64,000 nt of DNA from assembly GCF_018991925.1 (NCBI RefSeq), contig NW_024737068.1, forward strand, positions 9,531,857-9,595,856, read 5' to 3'. This DNA comes from Homarus americanus. Its lineage: Eukaryota; Arthropoda; Malacostraca; Decapoda; Nephropidae. Shown in pieces: positions 60,001 to 64,000 of this stretch. A model generated the notes under the pieces. That model was not told the DNA's origin and ran no database searches. It saw only the letters and a list, made by a program, of their open reading frames with translations. Numbering within the stretch: the stretch's first letter is position 1; every line of letters starts with the position of its first letter. A program made the position numbers and the translations under genes.

Positions 60001-61379
60001 TATATATATATATATATATAAGCTGTTATGTAAATCATATAAATTTAATTGTGAAATGTTACCAGCGTTTTCTTTTCCTTGGTACATAACCTTGAAGCAC
60101 AAATATATTTTTGTTTTATTTTAAGTGTTGATGTCATGTGAGGACCTTCATTACAGCAATACCTGTTTATGTTCTGCAACCACTACCTTCCGCCACAAGA
60201 GGAGGGAAATATAGTTACTTGTTCGTGGCCTTACATAATATTTATTATATATAATAAACGATTACATTGGAAATTCTGAAGGAATTTGTGTTCAAGTGTG
60301 GAGATAGTTGTTAACAATGACCAAACTGATGTTGGTAGAAATACAATCACAACTACAATATGCAATAGTATAAACTTACCGAAAATATCAGTTTATTTTA
60401 AGGATAAGCAGGAAATTTAATTACAATATTGATAAGAAATTTAAAAGATTATGCGAATGTCCTGACTCAACACCTCATAACCACTGTAACATCAACTTTG
60501 CAAAGTCTTATTCATGCAAAATTTATTTGTTTTCGAACACAAATGCCTCGGTTTCAAATTCAAACTGTATATGAATATAATGCCCGAATAACACAAGGTT
60601 CTTCATTTAATATCCTGCCGTTGATTGGTTATATATATGAAATAAGTAATAATTATAGAAAAATAGCCATTAGTGATACTGGGTGATGCCGCCGTGTGTG
60701 TGATGTTGTGTCTTTCTCTCCTTCTGTTCTTCCTTTAGTTTTCTCTCTAAATCATTTTGTCATCTTCATTGAAATATGATTCTATTTTTAGCACATTCTT
60801 TCTTTATTCGTTATTCTGCATGCCTTACTCCGTTTATCATTCTATCTTGTTTCTATTATGTTCATTTTTGTTTCGATTTTTCTTTCTTCTCTGTCGCTCA
60901 CATAACCTTCCTCCTCTAATGTGATCGTTTACATTCTTCTCTTTCTTTTTGCCTTTTAAAATCCCTGCATCACCATTATCTTGACCTCCTTTATTTACTT
61001 AATCACCTCATTCTTCTCTACCCCTTATCCACATCTAAACGCGCTTCAATTACTGTAATGTCATTAATTAGTCCTCATTAGTTACACGATTCAAATTTCC
61101 ATCACAAAATTACACGTACAGCTTAGCCTCGGATTCTGACAGTAGTTGCTATCTATATTTCAAATACTGTATAGTCTCTTCGTTTGTCTACCCTGTGATA
61201 TATTTATCCACACTCTTTTCTTCTGGTTTCCTGTTTTTCGTTTTTTTTCCTTCTTTAGACATACTAGTTCAGTGGTGAAAAATTTCATATTTATCAAAAT
61301 TTTTCCTCTCTGTCTCCCGTTTTATATTTATGCAGCATTAGTTTCCTCTGATTTGCTGCTTTTCATTTAGTTTCCTTCT
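60001..61379. other. No gene seen
   Basis: AT-rich, and strongly pyrimidine-rich on the plus strand from 60700 to 61380. This stretch is the downstream flank of the minus-strand protease exon and may hold its 3' UTR (next to 61380). Confidence 0.4.
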
Positions 61380-62597
<1,218 letters not shown>

Positions 62598-62736
62598 CAG
62601 GTCATCAAACCATGTTTGTAAAGTGAAAGTTTTGATTGAATATGGGATAAATGCACTCATACCACCCTGGATAACCCGAGCAATGCTGTCAGCACATACC
62701 GAGGCGTCCCGAGTGGAAAAGCAAGATTCATCCCAA
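62598..62736 (-). mobile_element. Jockey-like LINE J4, linker fragment
   Basis: The minus strand encodes QGGMSAFIPYSIKTFTLQTW, close to the J2 linker at 23930-24030. It is joined directly to the hAT-like fragment at 62737. Confidence 0.75.
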
Positions 62737-63131
62737 GGCGGTCGAGAGAGGCATAAAAGTGATGACTGAAGCTTGCACTGAAGTGACGGGATACGAATCG
62801 AGAGATGGATATATTAGGCAAAGATTATTGTCTAGGAAAATGATGCCAAGGTTCCGCACAAAAAAGAATTTCAATATGAACTTGTAATGATTTTCTATAC
62901 GGTGTACCTGTAAAATAACATGTGAATTAAATCGATGTCACCCATGTAAAATTTATCATTATCCTGGAAAACATTAAATGACACCTAATTTTTGGTATAC
63001 ACTAAAAGTTGACAAAAAGTCGTTCGCGATGCGGCATGAAATTTTGCACAGGTGTTTGTTACAGCCATACAAACGATGCCTGAAAAGTGCAGCCTGCAAC
63101 TCAAATAAAAGTGTTTTTTCCCTGCCCCCTA
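62737..63131 (+). mobile_element. Truncated right part of the hAT-like element
   Basis: Nearly identical to 23451-23868: the last codons of the transposase-like protein (VTGYESRDGYIRQRLLSRK onward to TAA), the 3' region and the right end CCCTGCCCCCTA. It lacks a 24-bp insertion present at 23752-23775. The left end is missing. Confidence 0.85.
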
Positions 63132-63134
63132 TTG

Positions 63135-64000
63135 TACTGTATATATGTCACGGGTTGTGTTTCCATTACCTGATTTCACTAACTAGATTGTGATTATCCA
63201 GCGTTGGATGAACTAATATTTATGAGAAAGACTTCAAGATTGACACGAGAGGCAATTTGTTGCCTTTCGCTGCCATGAATGACGCCCGAGAAATGTAAAG
63301 GTAATCGACAAGAGCTTTCTTACGTGCTGCTCCTATTATCATACCAACCGATGAATGTTTGATGGCGTGAAGGTGTGTGTGTGTGCTATTATACACCATA
63401 TTTAGCATCGTGAGCCACACGATGCTAAATATGGTATATAAAAGGAAGTAAAGAGAAAGTCAGCTCTTCAGAGTGAATTTTGCAGCAAAATGTATATAGA
63501 AAGGTTAAGAGAACATATTTTGCAGCAAGATTTTATGAAAACACTAAAAGAAAATGTCTTACAATAAAATAAATATGAAAGTTTTGTAAGGTGTCACGTT
63601 AGTTGATGTAAGTTATAAAAACTATCCCGGATTGTATTAAACTGACCATAAAATAATAATGATTACTGTACATGTGTAGGTGGCCTCCTGACGCGGGTGT
63701 GACATTTAGTGTCCCACTGGGTTAATTAATAAACAAGTACAAAGTTCGCCTCGGAAAGTTACATATAAATACAGAGGGATTCCATCTATATGTATTAAAT
63801 AGTTTGTGCTAAGTTTTGGGTGAGGGAAATTTTAGCAAATTCAGGAAAGCTCCGAAACCTGCTTTAGTCAGTGAAAATACGCCAAATATTCACATTTTTC
63901 TTCATAGTGTGTTCAGTATTCAATTTCAAATATTTATTAAATTTTCTCGTTATTTTAATAATAATTATTCACATTAGTTGAATATGCAAAACATAATTCA
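63135..64000. other. No gene seen
   Basis: AT-rich, no recognised exon; contains only the hairpin at 63396-63434. Confidence 0.4.
63396..63434. repeat. Perfect 17-bp-arm hairpin
   Basis: CCATATTTAGCATCGTG and its exact complement around a 5-base loop AGCCA, next to a (GT)n tract. Confidence 0.85.

Noticed and set aside
60429..60686. 85-codon open frame
   Set aside because: AT-rich, no family resemblance, no context.

Overview
This is eukaryotic DNA from an arthropod, most likely a decapod crustacean. That assignment is an inference from three things: TTAGG/CCTAA telomere-type arrays, a divergent ionotropic receptor gene, and the mix of CR1-like and Jockey-like LINEs, Tc1-like elements and tRNA-derived SINEs. 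There are no operons. Host coding sequence is sparse, and most of the window is repeats nested inside one another.

Host genes. (1) A 27-codon terminal exon at 3351-3434 (+) resembles the C-terminus of a GAT-1-type GABA transporter (SLC6). A 1.4-kb minisatellite follows it, probably inside the 3' UTR. (2) A divergent ionotropic receptor (IR) gene lies at 37885-40029 (+) as one long exon, with a possible extra C-terminal exon at 40181-40596. It sits between large satellite arrays. (3) The last exon of a trypsin-like serine protease is at 61380-61553 (-). A CCAAT-box promoter with a first exon and splice donor (15076-15300) and a 48-nt exon (31664-31711) are weaker candidates.

Layout. 0.3-3.3 kb: an inverted pair of a dispersed repeat; one copy carries a 489-bp inverted-repeat element that contains nine telomere units. 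8.4-14.6 kb: a Jockey-like LINE interrupted by a TA-inserting DNA element (E1), which is itself interrupted by a CR1-like LINE; a second, nearly full-length CR1-like LINE with an esterase-endonuclease-reverse transcriptase layout follows. 18.9-29.2 kb: a SINE, a third copy of the dispersed repeat, then one minus-strand Jockey-like LINE split by two DNA transposons. The first is a hAT-like element at 21947-23868 with a perfect 8-bp target duplication. The second is a 4.6-kb Tc1-like element (E2) at 24328-28964 with about 435-bp terminal inverted repeats. E2 and E1 entered the same TA in two different LINE copies. 31-37.5 kb: short tandem arrays and three blocks of satellite. 41-44.4 kb: a third LINE type (YVDD), a near-perfect 160-bp-arm palindrome and a degenerate CCTAA array. 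45-47.1 kb: a satellite into which an 844-bp solo LTR is inserted with a 5-bp target duplication. 54-56.7 kb: a decayed Ty3/Gypsy pol with its 3' LTR. 57-59.4 kb: another Jockey-like LINE. 62.6-63.1 kb: a fragment that rejoins the LINE linker with the hAT-like 3' end.

The host genes are unrelated to one another and no pathway is apparent. The informative content is the insertion order of the mobile elements, which can be read base by base from target duplications and empty sites.
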